DNA of 64,000 nt from Bordetella parapertussis (lineage in GTDB: Bacteria > Pseudomonadota > Gammaproteobacteria > Burkholderiales > Burkholderiaceae_B). The notes below the pieces were generated by a model that saw nothing but the letters and a program-made list of their open reading frames with translations, did not search any database and was not told the DNA's origin. The stretch is taken from positions 351,287 through 415,286 of the forward strand of contig CAMBFI010000001.1 in NCBI GenBank assembly GCA_945865935.1, read 5' to 3'. The position numbers and the translations under genes are program-made. Position 1 is the stretch's first letter. Each line of letters starts with the position of its first letter. Positions 9,499 to 18,959 of this stretch are shown here, piece after piece.

Positions 9499-10665
9499 TC
9501 AGTCTGGCAAAGAGTTCCCTGGGCGTGCGGCTAAGCTTTTGCGATACCACTCATGGAAATGCTGCATGCCATCTTCCATGGGGGACTGGTAGGGGCCTGT
9601 TTCGTCTACACCTCTGTTGAGCAGCGCGAGGCGCCCGGCATCCATACGTTCTGCGATTTCGTCGTCCTCGATCGCGGTTTCCATATAGGCTTCGCGTTGG
9701 GCTTCGACGAACTCTCGTTCAAAGAGTGCGATTTCTTCCGGATAATAAAATTCAACAATGTTGACTGTTTCTTGCGGCGACTTCGGGTAAAGCGTGGACA
9801 GCACGAGAACGTGCGGGTAGAGCTCGATCATATGCGTGGGAAAGTACGTCACCCAAACCGCGCCGAAATCGGGCGCCTGGCCGTGCCGGAACTGCATGAG
9901 CTTGTCATGCCAAACCTTGTAGGCAGGCGAGCCAGGTTGCGACAGTGCTTGATGCACGCCGACCCGTTGCATGCTGTATTGGTCGGTGAACTCCCAGGAC
10001 AAATCATCGCAAGTGACAAAATGCCCTAAGCCCGGATGGAAGGGGGCGACGTGGTAGTCCTCGAGGTAAACCTCGATAAAAGTTTTCCAGTTGTAATTGC
10101 ACTGGTGGACCTCTACGTGATCCAGCACGTAGTCAGAAAAGTCGAACTCAGGGCGCGCAAAGAGTTTGCCGATGTCTGCCGAAGGGTTGCGCGGGCCTTC
10201 AAACAGCAGGCCATGGCAGTTTTTGACCGGGAAACGTTCAAGGTTCAGGCAAGGCTTGTCGTCAAACTGCGGAGCGCCTAGCAGGCCGCCTTGTTTGTCG
10301 TAGGTCCAGCGGTGAAGCGGGCAGACAATATTTCCACCAGTACCCACAAGATTGCCATGGGTATTAGTATGGCCAGACACATCGCCGGTTTTACCCCCCA
10401 GCATCAGCGCCTGTCGGTGCCGGCAGACGTTTGATAGGAGTTCAACGCCAGATTCGGAGCGAACGAGTACCCGCCCATTATTTTCATGGGACAACGTACG
10501 CCAGTCTCCCGGGTGGGGCACACTCTTTTGGTGCCCAACATAGAGGGAGGACTGTTTGAAAATACTCGCTTGCTCGCGGGCAAACAGCGCGGGATCAAAG
10601 TACGCGCTAACGCCTAATTGTGTACGAGCGGGCGCCAAATGCGCCATCCGACCAATGTCGGTCAT
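9499..10665 (-). CDS. Rieske 2Fe-2S aromatic ring-hydroxylating oxygenase, alpha subunit
   Basis: About 388 residues from the ATG at 10665; the frame stays open upstream to 10794, but homologues are expected to begin near MTDIGRMAHL. The Rieske cluster ligands are CRHRQ and, further on, CPLHRW. The catalytic domain carries DYHVAPFHPGLGH, the usual non-heme iron ligand pattern. The fold fits terminal oxygenases acting on aromatic or quaternary-amine substrates. No reductase, ferredoxin or beta subunit gene lies nearby, so the electron donor must be encoded elsewhere. The substrate cannot be assigned. Confidence 0.88.
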   Translation of the reverse strand: MTDIGRMAHLAPARTQLGVSAYFDPALFAREQASIFKQSSLYVGHQKSVPHPGDWRTLSHENNGRVLVRSESGVELLSNVCRHRQALMLGGKTGDVSGHTNTHGNLVGTGGNIVCPLHRWTYDKQGGLLGAPQFDDKPCLNLERFPVKNCHGLLFEGPRNPSADIGKLFARPEFDFSDYVLDHVEVHQCNYNWKTFIEVYLEDYHVAPFHPGLGHFVTCDDLSWEFTDQYSMQRVGVHQALSQPGSPAYKVWHDKLMQFRHGQAPDFGAVWVTYFPTHMIELYPHVLVLSTLYPKSPQETVNIVEFYYPEEIALFEREFVEAQREAYMETAIEDDEIAERMDAGRLALLNRGVDETGPYQSPMEDGMQHFHEWYRKSLAARPGNSLPD

Positions 10666-10851
10666 GGTTCCCTCCGCACGGATAAAAATGCCAGAACGGA
10701 CATCACCGTGCTGGCGCGAAGAAAAATCGGATTGGCCGATCACCATAAAAAACGATTGTACCCCAAGGGTAGGGCGGGCGATGTTCTCGTACAATAGATA
10801 GCCTGCCTGTTGTCAGGTTTGTCGTTAACCCAGCCCCAAACGGAGTTTTGC

Positions 10852-11136
10852 TTGCCCAAAGTTAACAAATCTGTGGCCGATCTACCGCCTGGCCGCGAGG
10901 ATCTCGATCCGACTTTGCCGCAAGACTTTGAAACGGCCTTGTTGCAGCTCGAGGCGCTCGTGGCCTCCATGGAGTCTGGTGAGTTGCCGCTCGAAGAATC
11001 TCTGGCCGCTTATCGCCGTGGGGTTGCTTTAACGCGTATCTGCCAAGAGCGTTTGGCGCAAGCCGAGCAGCAGGTCAAGGTCTTAGAAGCCGGCATGCTC
11101 AAGCCCTTTGAGGGACTGGATCGCGAAGCGTCATGA
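10852..11136 (+). CDS. xseB: Exodeoxyribonuclease VII small subunit
   Basis: A 94-residue protein with the XseB core [32 protein letters not shown] split over one helical hairpin, followed by a coiled C-terminal helix. With XseA it degrades single-stranded DNA to oligonucleotides; xseA is not in the window. I chose the TTG at 10852 because GGAG stands six bases upstream. A TTG at 10810 in the same frame has no such site. A TACAAT hexamer at 10790-10795 may be the promoter -10 box. The stop overlaps the ispA start (ATGA). Confidence 0.9.
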   Translation: MPKVNKSVADLPPGREDLDPTLPQDFETALLQLEALVASMESGELPLEESLAAYRRGVALTRICQERLAQAEQQVKVLEAGMLKPFEGLDREAS

Positions 11137-12047
11137 TAGCGACGGAAAGCGCCTTAACGGATTGGCTCGCTGAGCGTGCGCAACATATCGAGCAGGTTCT
11201 CGAGCGTTTGCTACCACCCGATAATCAGGTGCCGGCGCGATTGCATCAGGCAATGCGCTATGCGGTGCTCGGCGGAGGAAAACGGGTTCGTGCAGCCTTG
11301 GTCTACGCAGCGGGCAATGCCTGTGTGCGTCCCAACACAGCAACGAGCGCGATGAATGAATCTCTCGACCGCGCTGCGGCGGCAGTCGAACTCGTCCATG
11401 CCTACTCTTTAGTGCACGACGACTTGCCGTGCATGGATGATGACATGTTGCGCCGCGGTCGCCCAACCTTACATGTGCAGTACGACGAAGCCACGGCGCT
11501 GTTGGCGGGCGATGCGCTGCAGCCACTGGCCTTTGACTTGTTAGCCCAAATGCCCTTGGCCCCTGAGACTGTGGTCAAAGCGACGCGCATGCTGGCACAA
11601 GCGGCGGGAAGCCTGGGCATGGCAGGCGGGCAGGCCATTGACTTGGCGAGTGTAGGTAAAACCTTGTCGCAACAAGAACTACAACAGATGCACTTGCTTA
11701 AAACGGGCGCGCTGCTTGCCGCCAGTGTGAAGCTAGGCGGACTTGTGGCCGGCGCGCATGCGTTGCAAGAGCGCTGCCTCGACGAATACGCCAGTGCGAT
11801 TGGCTTGGCGTTTCAAGTGGTGGACGATGTGCTGGATGTGACGACTGACACGGCTGTGCTTGGTAAAACGGCTGGCAAGGATGCCGCAGCAAACAAGCCC
11901 ACGTACGTGACCTTGATGGGACTGGAGGGCGCGCAGTCCTTAGCAACGTCGTTGCATCGGACGGCTCGCCAAGCGTTGTTACCGTTGGGTGATACGACCA
12001 GTTTGTTAGGTGGCCTGGCAGACTTTATTGTGTTGCGCGATCACTAA
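11133..12047 (+). CDS. ispA: Farnesyl diphosphate synthase (polyprenyl synthetase family)
   Basis: A 304-residue prenyltransferase. The first aspartate-rich motif is DDLPCMDDD near residue 95 and the second is DDVLD near residue 230. The [12 protein letters not shown] segment binds the diphosphate. It condenses dimethylallyl and isopentenyl diphosphates to farnesyl diphosphate in the cytoplasm. It is translationally coupled to xseB by a 4-base overlap and followed by dxs. The same product is the substrate for the hpnCDE genes about 15 kb downstream. Confidence 0.95.
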   Translation: MIATESALTDWLAERAQHIEQVLERLLPPDNQVPARLHQAMRYAVLGGGKRVRAALVYAAGNACVRPNTATSAMNESLDRAAAAVELVHAYSLVHDDLPCMDDDMLRRGRPTLHVQYDEATALLAGDALQPLAFDLLAQMPLAPETVVKATRMLAQAAGSLGMAGGQAIDLASVGKTLSQQELQQMHLLKTGALLAASVKLGGLVAGAHALQERCLDEYASAIGLAFQVVDDVLDVTTDTAVLGKTAGKDAAANKPTYVTLMGLEGAQSLATSLHRTARQALLPLGDTTSLLGGLADFIVLRDH

Positions 12048-12066
12048 TTGTTGTGATCCGATACGT

Positions 12067-13938
12067 ATGAACTCATTGAACACTATGTCAACAGATTTAC
12101 TAAATAGCATTCACAGTCCAGCCGACATGAAGGGGCTGGATCGACGCAGCCTGAAGCAATTAGCGGACGAGCTACGCGGATTTGTATTGCAGTCGGTCTC
12201 GCGCACGGGCGGCCATCTTTCTTCGAACCTCGGAACGGTGGAGCTAACAGTCGCCTTGCATCATGTTTACGACACACCGCATGACCGCATCATCTGGGAC
12301 GTTGGTCATCAGTCCTATCCACATAAGATTTTGACGGGTCGTAAAGAGCAGATGGGTGGGTTGCGTCAGTTTGGCGGCATCTCTGGTTTTCCAAAGCGCA
12401 GCGAATCCGAGTACGACGCCTTTGGTACCGCGCATTCGTCGACCTCGATCTCTGCTGCACTTGGCATGGCGGTCGCGTCTCGAAATGCTGGGGTCTCACG
12501 CCAGCATATTGCAGTCATCGGTGATGGTGCGATGTCAGCCGGTATGGCGTTTGAAGCCATGAACAATGCTGGCGTCACACCCGATATCAATTTACTCGTG
12601 ATTTTGAACGACAACGATATGTCGATTTCGCCGCCCGTCGGTGCGCTGAATCGTTATTTTGCACGACTCATGTCTGGTCAGTTTTATGCTGCAGCCAAAA
12701 ATATGGGGCGAGCAGTGCTGCAACATGTGCCGCCTGTGCTTGAGTTGGCACGTCGCTTTGAGGAGCATGCGAAGGGGATGGTGACTCCCGCTACGCTGTT
12801 TGAAGAAATGGGCTTTAACTATGTTGGGCCCATTGATGGACATGACCTCGACGCCTTGGTCCCAACGCTACAAAATATGCGTGCCTTGAAAGGGCCGCAG
12901 TTTTTACATGTCGTGACCAAAAAAGGGCAGGGTTACAAACTGGCCGAGGCGGATCCTGTTCTTTATCACGGCCCCGGAAAGTTTGATCCGGCCGTCGGCA
13001 TTCAAAAGCCCGCGGCAGCACCCAAAACAACCTTTACGCAGGTCTTTGGAACCTGGTTGTGTGATATGGCCGAGCACGACCCAAGGCTCACGGGTGTGAC
13101 GCCTGCGATGCGCGAAGGCAGCGGCATGGTGGCGTTTGAAAAACGCTTCCCCAAGCGCTACTTTGACGTGGGCATTGCTGAGCAACACGCAGTGACCTTT
13201 GCGGCAGGCCTAGCCTGTGAAGGTCAGAAACCGGTTGTGGCGATCTACTCTACGTTTTTGCAGCGCGGCTATGACCAGTTAATCCACGACGTAGCCTTGC
13301 AGAATCTAGATGTCACCTTTGCATTGGATCGCGCGGGTTTGGTGGGGGCGGATGGCGCGACGCACGCTGGAAACTATGACATCGCCTTTCTGCGCTGCAT
13401 CCCGAATATGGTGGTGGCGACTCCTTCAGATGAAAACGAGACCCGACTATTGCTGACGACCTGTTATCAGCATCCAGGTCCAGCCTCGGTGAGATATCCG
13501 AGAGGATCAGGTGCGGGGGCGGCGATCAGCGCCGGTTTAGATACCGTCCCCGTCGGACGCGGGATTGTGCGTCGTCAGGGTAAGGATTTGGCCCTGTTAG
13601 TGTTTGGTACCTTACTACCTGCGGCACTAAAGGTTGCTGAGGCTCTGGATCTAACGGTTGTGGATATGCGTTTCGTCAAGCCGCTTGACGCGGAGCTAGT
13701 GCGACAGATGGCGGCAGAGCATCGTGGCTTGGTCACGCTTGAAGAGGGCGCGATCATGGGCGGTGCAGGAAGTGCGGTGACGGAGTTTTTGAATACGGCC
13801 GGGCTGACATGTCCTGTTCTTCAGTTGGGCTTGCCGGATCGATTTATCGATCACGGGGAGCAGGGGGCTTTGCTAGCGGGCGTTGGTTTGGATGCCGCCG
13901 GAATTGAGCGGAGCATTCGGGCGCGCTTCATCCCTTGA
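12067..13938 (+). CDS. dxs: 1-deoxy-D-xylulose-5-phosphate synthase
   Basis: A 623-residue thiamine-diphosphate enzyme. The cofactor motif is [18 protein letters not shown] near residues 155-172. The transketolase pyrimidine-binding domain follows with [15 protein letters not shown], and the C-terminal transketolase domain closes the protein. It makes DXP from pyruvate and glyceraldehyde 3-phosphate, the entry step of the MEP pathway. I place the start at 12067; an ATG at 12085 is possible and neither has a strong ribosome site. The frame also runs open back into ispA, but that stretch is not Dxs-like. Confidence 0.95.
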   Translation: MNSLNTMSTDLLNSIHSPADMKGLDRRSLKQLADELRGFVLQSVSRTGGHLSSNLGTVELTVALHHVYDTPHDRIIWDVGHQSYPHKILTGRKEQMGGLRQFGGISGFPKRSESEYDAFGTAHSSTSISAALGMAVASRNAGVSRQHIAVIGDGAMSAGMAFEAMNNAGVTPDINLLVILNDNDMSISPPVGALNRYFARLMSGQFYAAAKNMGRAVLQHVPPVLELARRFEEHAKGMVTPATLFEEMGFNYVGPIDGHDLDALVPTLQNMRALKGPQFLHVVTKKGQGYKLAEADPVLYHGPGKFDPAVGIQKPAAAPKTTFTQVFGTWLCDMAEHDPRLTGVTPAMREGSGMVAFEKRFPKRYFDVGIAEQHAVTFAAGLACEGQKPVVAIYSTFLQRGYDQLIHDVALQNLDVTFALDRAGLVGADGATHAGNYDIAFLRCIPNMVVATPSDENETRLLLTTCYQHPGPASVRYPRGSGAGAAISAGLDTVPVGRGIVRRQGKDLALLVFGTLLPAALKVAEALDLTVVDMRFVKPLDAELVRQMAAEHRGLVTLEEGAIMGGAGSAVTEFLNTAGLTCPVLQLGLPDRFIDHGEQGALLAGVGLDAAGIERSIRARFIP

Positions 13939-13939
13939 T

Positions 13940-14048
13940 TTGCGTTTTACGTGTAAATACGCGAAAATAATAGACTTTCTTGCCCGACCAGCCAATGTTT
14001 GGCCATGGCGGGCTGCCCCCGGCGCTTTGTTTTCATGCGACGCGTCGG
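13940..14048 (+). promoter_or_regulatory. rpsF leader: weak promoter and two stacked hairpins
   Basis: The 131 bases between dxs and rpsF hold an A/T-rich promoter candidate (TTTACG at 13946-13951, 16 bases, TAATAG at 13968-13973). Next comes a long stem: GCCCG, CCA, GCCAA pair in order with TTGGC, TGG, CGGGC (13982-14013), broken only by small bulges. A second stem pairs CCGGCGC (14019-14025) with GCGTCGG (14042-14048). No T-run follows, so neither is a normal terminator. Leaders of rpsF operons in many bacteria carry an S6:S18-binding motif for feedback control; this may be one, but I did not verify the conserved core. Confidence 0.4.
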
Positions 14049-14069
14049 ACATCCTCAGGAGTGCATTGC

Positions 14070-14444
14070 ATGCGCCATTATGAAATTGTTTTTATTGTTC
14101 ACCCGGATCAGAGCGAGCAAGTGCCCGCGATGGTCGAGCGCTATCAAGCGCTTGTGACGACCCAAGGCGGTAAAGTTCACCGCACAGAAGACTGGGGTCG
14201 TCGTCAACTTGCCTATCCCATTCAAAAATTAGTGAAAGCGCATTACTTGTGCTTCAACATTGAGTGCGGCCAGGCGACACTGGACGAACTCGAACATTCT
14301 TTCCGTTACAACGATGCCGTATTGCGTCACCTTGTGATCAAGACTAAGGCTGCTCAAACTGAGCCCTCGATCATGATGAAACAAGTCGAGCGTGATGAGG
14401 CGCGTAAGGCATCCGCAGAGTCGATGTCCGACGACGCTGAGTAA
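14070..14444 (+). CDS. rpsF: 30S ribosomal protein S6
   Basis: A 124-residue protein starting [18 protein letters not shown], the standard S6 opening, with the [12 protein letters not shown] block and an acidic tail. The frame is open further upstream, but CAGGAG eight bases before the ATG at 14070 and the homology fix the start. S6 pairs with S18 on the 30S platform; rpsR lies two genes downstream. It heads the rpsF-priB-rpsR-rplI operon. Confidence 0.97.
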   Translation: MRHYEIVFIVHPDQSEQVPAMVERYQALVTTQGGKVHRTEDWGRRQLAYPIQKLVKAHYLCFNIECGQATLDELEHSFRYNDAVLRHLVIKTKAAQTEPSIMMKQVERDEARKASAESMSDDAE

Positions 14445-14456
14445 TCCGGATTTGTT

Positions 14457-14747
14457 GTGAATCGGCTTGAAGTGCAGGGTCAGGTCGCAGAGCTTTCTCC
14501 CTTAAGGTACACACCGTCTGGGGTCCCGGTTCTCGAATTCTTACTCGCTCACGAGTCCGAAGTGATTGAAGCAGGTCAGCCACGTCGCATCACCTTCAGC
14601 ATCACCGTGGTGGCAATGGCAGACTTAGCACAAATGACTAACACGATAAGTTTGGGACGCTCAGTAAACGTCCAAGGTTTTTTGGCTCCGGTTAGAAAAG
14701 ATTCTCAAAAATATAGGCTGCATGCGCAGCGCATCGAACAAATTTGA
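14457..14747 (+). CDS. priB: Primosomal replication protein N (PriB)
   Basis: A 96-residue single-stranded DNA-binding OB-fold protein starting with GTG at 14457 (NRLEVQGQVAELSPLRYTP), the usual PriB opening. It stabilises PriA on stalled forks so that DnaB can be reloaded. It sits between rpsF and rpsR as in most beta- and gammaproteobacteria, and dnaB itself lies about 1.6 kb downstream. The ribosome site is weak, so expression may depend on coupling to rpsF, 12 bases upstream. Confidence 0.93.
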   Translation: MNRLEVQGQVAELSPLRYTPSGVPVLEFLLAHESEVIEAGQPRRITFSITVVAMADLAQMTNTISLGRSVNVQGFLAPVRKDSQKYRLHAQRIEQI

Positions 14748-14759
14748 ATAGGGCATATC

Positions 14760-15032
14760 ATGGCTTTCTTCGGTAAACGTAAAGAAAAAAAGAAGTTCAC
14801 TCAACAAAATCCGCTGTTCAAGCGTCGTAAATTTTGTCGTTTCAGCGCCGCCGGCGTTGATGAGATTGATTACAAAGATCTCGACACACTGCGTGATTTC
14901 ATTCAAGAAAACGGCAAGATCATTCCTGCCCGTCTGACTGGTACGAAGGCGATCTATCAGCGCCAACTCGACTCAGCAATCAAGCGTGCGCGCTTTTTGG
15001 CTCTGTTGCCTTTCACTGACAACCACAACTGA
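14760..15032 (+). CDS. rpsR: 30S ribosomal protein S18
   Basis: A 90-residue basic protein with the S18 core [19 protein letters not shown] and [20 protein letters not shown]. It binds S6 on the platform of the small subunit. The N-terminal Lys-rich stretch (GKRKEKKKF) is typical. It lies 12 bases after priB and 14 bases before rplI. Confidence 0.97.
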   Translation: MAFFGKRKEKKKFTQQNPLFKRRKFCRFSAAGVDEIDYKDLDTLRDFIQENGKIIPARLTGTKAIYQRQLDSAIKRARFLALLPFTDNHN

Positions 15033-15046
15033 TTCCGAGGCCTATT

Positions 15047-15502
15047 ATGCAAATTATTCTTCTCGAAAAAGTCGTTAACGTAGGGAATCTCGGTGAAGTC
15101 GTGCGTGTGCGTGATGGCTACGCCCGTAACTTCCTGATTCCTCAGAAAAAAGCACGTCGTGCCACAGAGTCGGCTCTCAAAGAGTTTGAGCTGCGTCGCG
15201 CGGAGCTCGAAAAAGTGCAGGCTGAAAAATTGACCGCCGCCGAGGCGCTTGGTAAGCGTCTGGAAAGCTTCTCACTGAGCCTCACTCAAAAAGCGGGTGT
15301 AGATGGCCGTCTGTTTGGTTCTGTGACCAACATGGACATCGCGCTCGGTTTGGTTGCTGCGGGTTTTGCTGGTATTGAAAAAGCGCAAGTGCGTTTACCC
15401 GAGGGTCCACTGAAGACCGTGGGTGAATTCCCTGTGCACCTCTCACTGCATCCAGATGTCGTGAGCAGCATCACAGTAGTCGTGGTTGGCGATCTCGTTT
15501 AA
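15047..15502 (+). CDS. rplI: 50S ribosomal protein L9
   Basis: A 151-residue protein. The N-terminal domain is [21 protein letters not shown] with the [11 protein letters not shown] loop, followed by the long connecting helix and a C-terminal domain. L9 binds domain V of 23S rRNA at the base of the L1 stalk. It is the last gene of the rpsF operon; an intrinsic terminator follows 15 bases after the stop. Confidence 0.97.
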   Translation: MQIILLEKVVNVGNLGEVVRVRDGYARNFLIPQKKARRATESALKEFELRRAELEKVQAEKLTAAEALGKRLESFSLSLTQKAGVDGRLFGSVTNMDIALGLVAAGFAGIEKAQVRLPEGPLKTVGEFPVHLSLHPDVVSSITVVVVGDLV

Positions 15503-15517
15503 GTTCGCATCTTATTG

Positions 15518-15549
15518 ATCAAAAAGCCGGCCCGAGCCGGCTTTTTGAT
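15518..15549 (+). terminator. Intrinsic terminator of the rpsF-rplI operon
   Basis: A perfect 14-base-pair stem (ATCAAAAAGCCGGC with GCCGGCTTTTTGAT) around a CCGA loop, G/C-rich at the top with T5 in the descending arm and further T-rich sequence after it. It is the only textbook Rho-independent terminator I found in the window. The symmetrical A/T flanks mean it could work on both strands. Confidence 0.92.
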
Positions 15550-15566
15550 TTTTGAATGTCCTGTTT

Positions 15567-16403
15567 ATGTCTACATCCGATCCTAGTTTTCAGTTGGCGA
15601 TTACACGTTGGCTCGCAGACCATCGCGCTGAGCCCTCGTCCGTGCATATCGTTGAGATAGCGGGGCATCGCTGTGTCATCAAGCTACGTCGGCCTAAGCT
15701 TACCGACGCGGTTGTGAACGCAATGCACTACCTGCGTGCTGGGATGTTGTCACTTATTTGCTGGTTGACGCTTGGCGAGCGGCCGTCGGTATTGGTGCTG
15801 ATGCGAATGAGCTTAGATGACGAGGCAAGCAGGCTCGAGTTTTTAATGAGACAGGGTTGCCGCGTGCCCACTGTGTGGCGTCATGAGCCGGGCGTATTGG
15901 TGCTCGAGTATGTCGGGCAGGATATGCCTTATCTGATTCGCATCGACACCCCGCCCAATCGCCTCCTCTGGATGGATCGCGCCGCGCAGGACTTGGCCGC
16001 GTTTCATCGCGCTGGTTTTGTGCATGGCGGGGCTCAGTTGCGTAATCTAATGTGCGAAGGTCTCGTGATGACCCGAATTGATTTCGAGGAAAACATTGGG
16101 GAAGCGTTGTCTCGCCCGCTTGCCCAGGCGTACGATGTCTATCAGATGCTTTCTTCAATGGCCGGCTTGCGCGGAGAGCAGTTCGGTCCCGACGAGCGGC
16201 AGACCTTGTGCCTTTGCTTATTGCAGGCTTATCTGCAAGCAAATCCTGATCCAGAGGTTAAGGAACAATTACGTCGACTGGGTCGCGTCATTGGGTCGAT
16301 TCAAATATATCTTGGATGGTTTTTAAAGTGCCTGCCAGGCCGAGATATTAGAGGTTTGTTGTACGTTGGCGATGCCTTGCGGTTATCATTACCTGATGAA
16401 TAA
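15567..16403 (+). CDS. Protein-kinase-like fold protein (Bud32/Kdo-kinase type), catalytic Asp missing
   Basis: About 278 residues from the ATG at 15567; a TTG at 15552 is also in frame. The layout is that of a small bacterial kinase: VIK with Lys39, a helix with Glu91, the catalytic-loop equivalent HGGAQLRN (153-160) and the metal-binding IDFEEN (Asp172). In active relatives the catalytic loop reads HxD, as in the HADLNVYN of the Kdo kinase in this window; here the Asp is Gly155. Lys, Glu, Asn160 and Asp172 remain, so nucleotide binding may survive. It lies after the rplI terminator and overlaps the start of dnaB by 8 bases. The role is unknown: pseudokinase, or a family with altered chemistry. 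Confidence 0.7.
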   Translation: MSTSDPSFQLAITRWLADHRAEPSSVHIVEIAGHRCVIKLRRPKLTDAVVNAMHYLRAGMLSLICWLTLGERPSVLVLMRMSLDDEASRLEFLMRQGCRVPTVWRHEPGVLVLEYVGQDMPYLIRIDTPPNRLLWMDRAAQDLAAFHRAGFVHGGAQLRNLMCEGLVMTRIDFEENIGEALSRPLAQAYDVYQMLSSMAGLRGEQFGPDERQTLCLCLLQAYLQANPDPEVKEQLRRLGRVIGSIQIYLGWFLKCLPGRDIRGLLYVGDALRLSLPDE

Positions 16404-17778
16404 CGCTCCCGATCCTCAGCTCGAATACCTGCGCGTGCCCCCCCACTCAGTCGAGGCGGAGCAGTCGGTGTTGGGCGGCTTGCTGCTTGATAATGCGGCG
16501 TGGGAGCGTGTCACGGATGTCGTCAATGAGGATGACTTCTATCGGTTTGAGCACCGATTGATCTGGCACCATATTGCCCGCTTGATCAATTTGTCTCGCG
16601 CCGCAGACGTGGTGACGGTGCATGAGTCGATTGCCAGCGTGGGGAAGTCCGAAGAGGTGGGTGGTTTAGCCTATTTGAACGCCTTGGCGCACAACACGCC
16701 CTCCGCCGCAAACATCCGTCGCTACGCTGAAATCGTACGCGAGCGGTCCATGTTGCGTAAGTTGGTGAGCGTGGCGGATGAAATCGCCGCAACCGCTTTT
16801 AATCCCCAGGGCAAGGAGGCGCGTCAGTTACTTGACGAGGCCGAGTCCAAGGTCTTTAAGATCGCCCAGGAGGGCGCGAAGGCCACGACAGGCTTCCGAG
16901 AAATACAGCCCTTGTTGTCCGAAGTGGTAGAGCGCATTGACGAGCTCTATCACCGTGAGGGCGATAATGATGTCACGGGCGTGCCCACGGGCTTCACCGA
17001 CCTTGATCGCATGACCTCGGGGCTTCAGGGTGGTGATCTCGTCATTGTGGCCGGGCGCCCCTCGATGGGTAAAACCTCGCTTGCAATGAATATCGCCGAA
17101 CATGTCGCGATTGAACATGGATTGCCTGTGGCGGTGTTCTCCATGGAAATGGGAGCAGTACAACTTGCGATGCGTATGCTGGGTTCAGTTGGCATGCTCG
17201 ATCAGCATCGGATGCGAACCGGAAAATTACTCGCCGACGACTGGCCTCGTGTGACGCACGCCGTGCAGCGTATGCAAGATGCCCAGTTATATATCGATGA
17301 AACCCCTGCGTTGAGCTCGGTAGAGGTGCGTGCCCGCGCTCGTCGCTTGGCGCGCCAGTGCGGACGGTTGGGCTTGATCGTGATCGATTACTTGCAGTTG
17401 ATGGGGGCAAGTTCGAGTGGCGAGAACCGCGCCACTGAAATTTCTGAAATCAGTCGTTCGCTCAAAGCCTTGGCGAAAGAGCTGGAATGCCCCGTCATTG
17501 CGCTCTCCCAGTTGAACCGTAGTCTTGAGCAACGCCCCAATAAGCGCCCAGTCATGAGTGACTTGCGCGAATCAGGCGCGATTGAGCAAGACGCTGATTT
17601 GATTTTGTTTATTTATCGCGATGAGGTCTATAACCCAGACTCACCCGATAAGGGAACGGCTGAAATTATTGTTGGTAAGCAGCGTAACGGCCCGATCGGC
17701 ACGGTGCGTTTAACCTTCCAAGGCTCGAGCACGCGCTTTTTGAACTTTGCAGGTGGATCGTCGCAATCGAACTACTAG
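16396..17778 (+). CDS. dnaB: Replicative DNA helicase DnaB
   Basis: A 460-residue protein: N-terminal helical domain (PPHSVEAEQSVLGGLLLDN), linker, then a RecA-type ATPase with Walker A GRPSMGKTSLAM, Walker B LIVIDYLQLM, and the C-terminal SDLRESGAIEQDADLILF block. It is the hexameric helicase at the fork. The start at 16396 fits homologues, and it overlaps the kinase-like gene by 8 bases. The gene converges with the pbpG-like gene, 19 bases away, with no terminator visible. Confidence 0.97.
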   Translation: MNNAPDPQLEYLRVPPHSVEAEQSVLGGLLLDNAAWERVTDVVNEDDFYRFEHRLIWHHIARLINLSRAADVVTVHESIASVGKSEEVGGLAYLNALAHNTPSAANIRRYAEIVRERSMLRKLVSVADEIAATAFNPQGKEARQLLDEAESKVFKIAQEGAKATTGFREIQPLLSEVVERIDELYHREGDNDVTGVPTGFTDLDRMTSGLQGGDLVIVAGRPSMGKTSLAMNIAEHVAIEHGLPVAVFSMEMGAVQLAMRMLGSVGMLDQHRMRTGKLLADDWPRVTHAVQRMQDAQLYIDETPALSSVEVRARARRLARQCGRLGLIVIDYLQLMGASSSGENRATEISEISRSLKALAKELECPVIALSQLNRSLEQRPNKRPVMSDLRESGAIEQDADLILFIYRDEVYNPDSPDKGTAEIIVGKQRNGPIGTVRLTFQGSSTRFLNFAGGSSQSNY

Positions 17779-17797
17779 ACTGATGCGACGGCGTTGA

Positions 17798-18925
17798 TTA
17801 ATTCAAACTAGCAACTTCAACGGGTGCTGAGGCAATTTGCTTCGCTTGAATCATTTGCCTGATTTTGATGGCATCGCCTATGCGTGTGCCCTTTCCCTCA
17901 GCATTGAGCAGCACAATCGCTGTGTCGCGATTGTTAATCCGCGCCACCATCACCAAACACTGACCCGCCTCATTAATGAAGCCTGTCTTGGAAACCTTGA
18001 TATCCCAGCCTGGATTGCTCACAAGCATGTTGGTGTTTCGAAAGAGTGTGGGGTGTCCGGCTGAGCGCACTTCGTGCTGCTGGTCAGTCGTATAAAAGCG
18101 AATCGAAGGCCGTGAGGCGGATGCTTGCAACAGCTTGACGAGGTCGCGTGGCGTGGATACGTTCGCACTTGATAGGCCGGTGGGGTCCACAAAGGTTGAT
18201 TGCACCATGCCAAGTTCACGCGCCTTGGTGTTCATGGCGCTTACGAAGGCTGTCATGCCACCAGGGTAGCTGCGTCCTAGGGCGTGGGCAGCACGGTTCT
18301 CTGAAGACATCAACGCTAAGTGCATGAGGTCGCCGCGCGTGTGTTTTGCACCAACGGCTAGACGTGAGCGGCTGTGTTTCACAACGTCTACGTCAGCCTG
18401 CGTGATTTGAATCACTTCATTCATCGGAAGTTTCGCATCCACAACGATGACAGCAGTCATCAACTTTGTGATGGAAGCGATAGGGCGCACCACTTGCTCG
18501 TTGCGCGAGTACAGAACAGCTTTGCTATTTAAGTCTTGCACAAATACGACATTCGAGCGTAAGCCGCCCGACGCGGCCACCACACCTGCTGCACTCTTGC
18601 CACGATTCGCAGCAGGAACAACGGCTTTGGCGGCTGCGGTAGTTTTTTTGTTCTTGGGTGTGACAGCGCGATTACCTTGCGGGGCGCCTGCGGGCGCAGC
18701 TTTCTTGTTTGGGGAAGTGCTAGGTGTTACTGATTTAGTCGTCTTGCTTGTTCGCTGTTTTTTCTTTGTGGTGTTGGTTTTCTTGGGTTTCGCAGCTTGC
18801 GTCGCGGAAGTGGTGTCGGGCGCAGCTTGTTGAGCGCTTGCGACGAGAGGCGAAGCAGCGATGGCCAAGCAAATTGCGCTTGAAATCCATGCTTTTCGTA
18901 GGGGTAAAGCGAGCAGCAAACGCAT
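17798..18925 (-). CDS. pbpG: D-alanyl-D-alanine endopeptidase (PBP7-type, S11 family)
   Basis: A 375-residue exported protein. A signal peptide ends near ASA at about residue 31, followed by a roughly 75-residue Ala/Lys/Thr/Pro-rich linker of low complexity, then the S11 catalytic domain with SITKLM (SxxK), SSENR (SxN) and KTG. Family members cut the D-Ala-mDAP cross-links of peptidoglycan in the periplasm. The Lys-rich linker is longer than in E. coli PBP7 and could hold the enzyme to the wall. It probably has its own promoter (18960-18988). Confidence 0.88.
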   Translation of the reverse strand: MRLLLALPLRKAWISSAICLAIAASPLVASAQQAAPDTTSATQAAKPKKTNTTKKKQRTSKTTKSVTPSTSPNKKAAPAGAPQGNRAVTPKNKKTTAAAKAVVPAANRGKSAAGVVAASGGLRSNVVFVQDLNSKAVLYSRNEQVVRPIASITKLMTAVIVVDAKLPMNEVIQITQADVDVVKHSRSRLAVGAKHTRGDLMHLALMSSENRAAHALGRSYPGGMTAFVSAMNTKARELGMVQSTFVDPTGLSSANVSTPRDLVKLLQASASRPSIRFYTTDQQHEVRSAGHPTLFRNTNMLVSNPGWDIKVSKTGFINEAGQCLVMVARINNRDTAIVLLNAEGKGTRIGDAIKIRQMIQAKQIASAPVEVASLN

Positions 18926-18959
18926 TCCCGGCGCCTCTTAAAGTATAAAAACTATTCAA

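Noticed and set aside
15754..16242. A 162-codon minus-strand frame opposite the kinase-like gene
   Set aside because: It is Arg/Pro-rich with no motif, while the plus-strand frame shows an ordered kinase layout.
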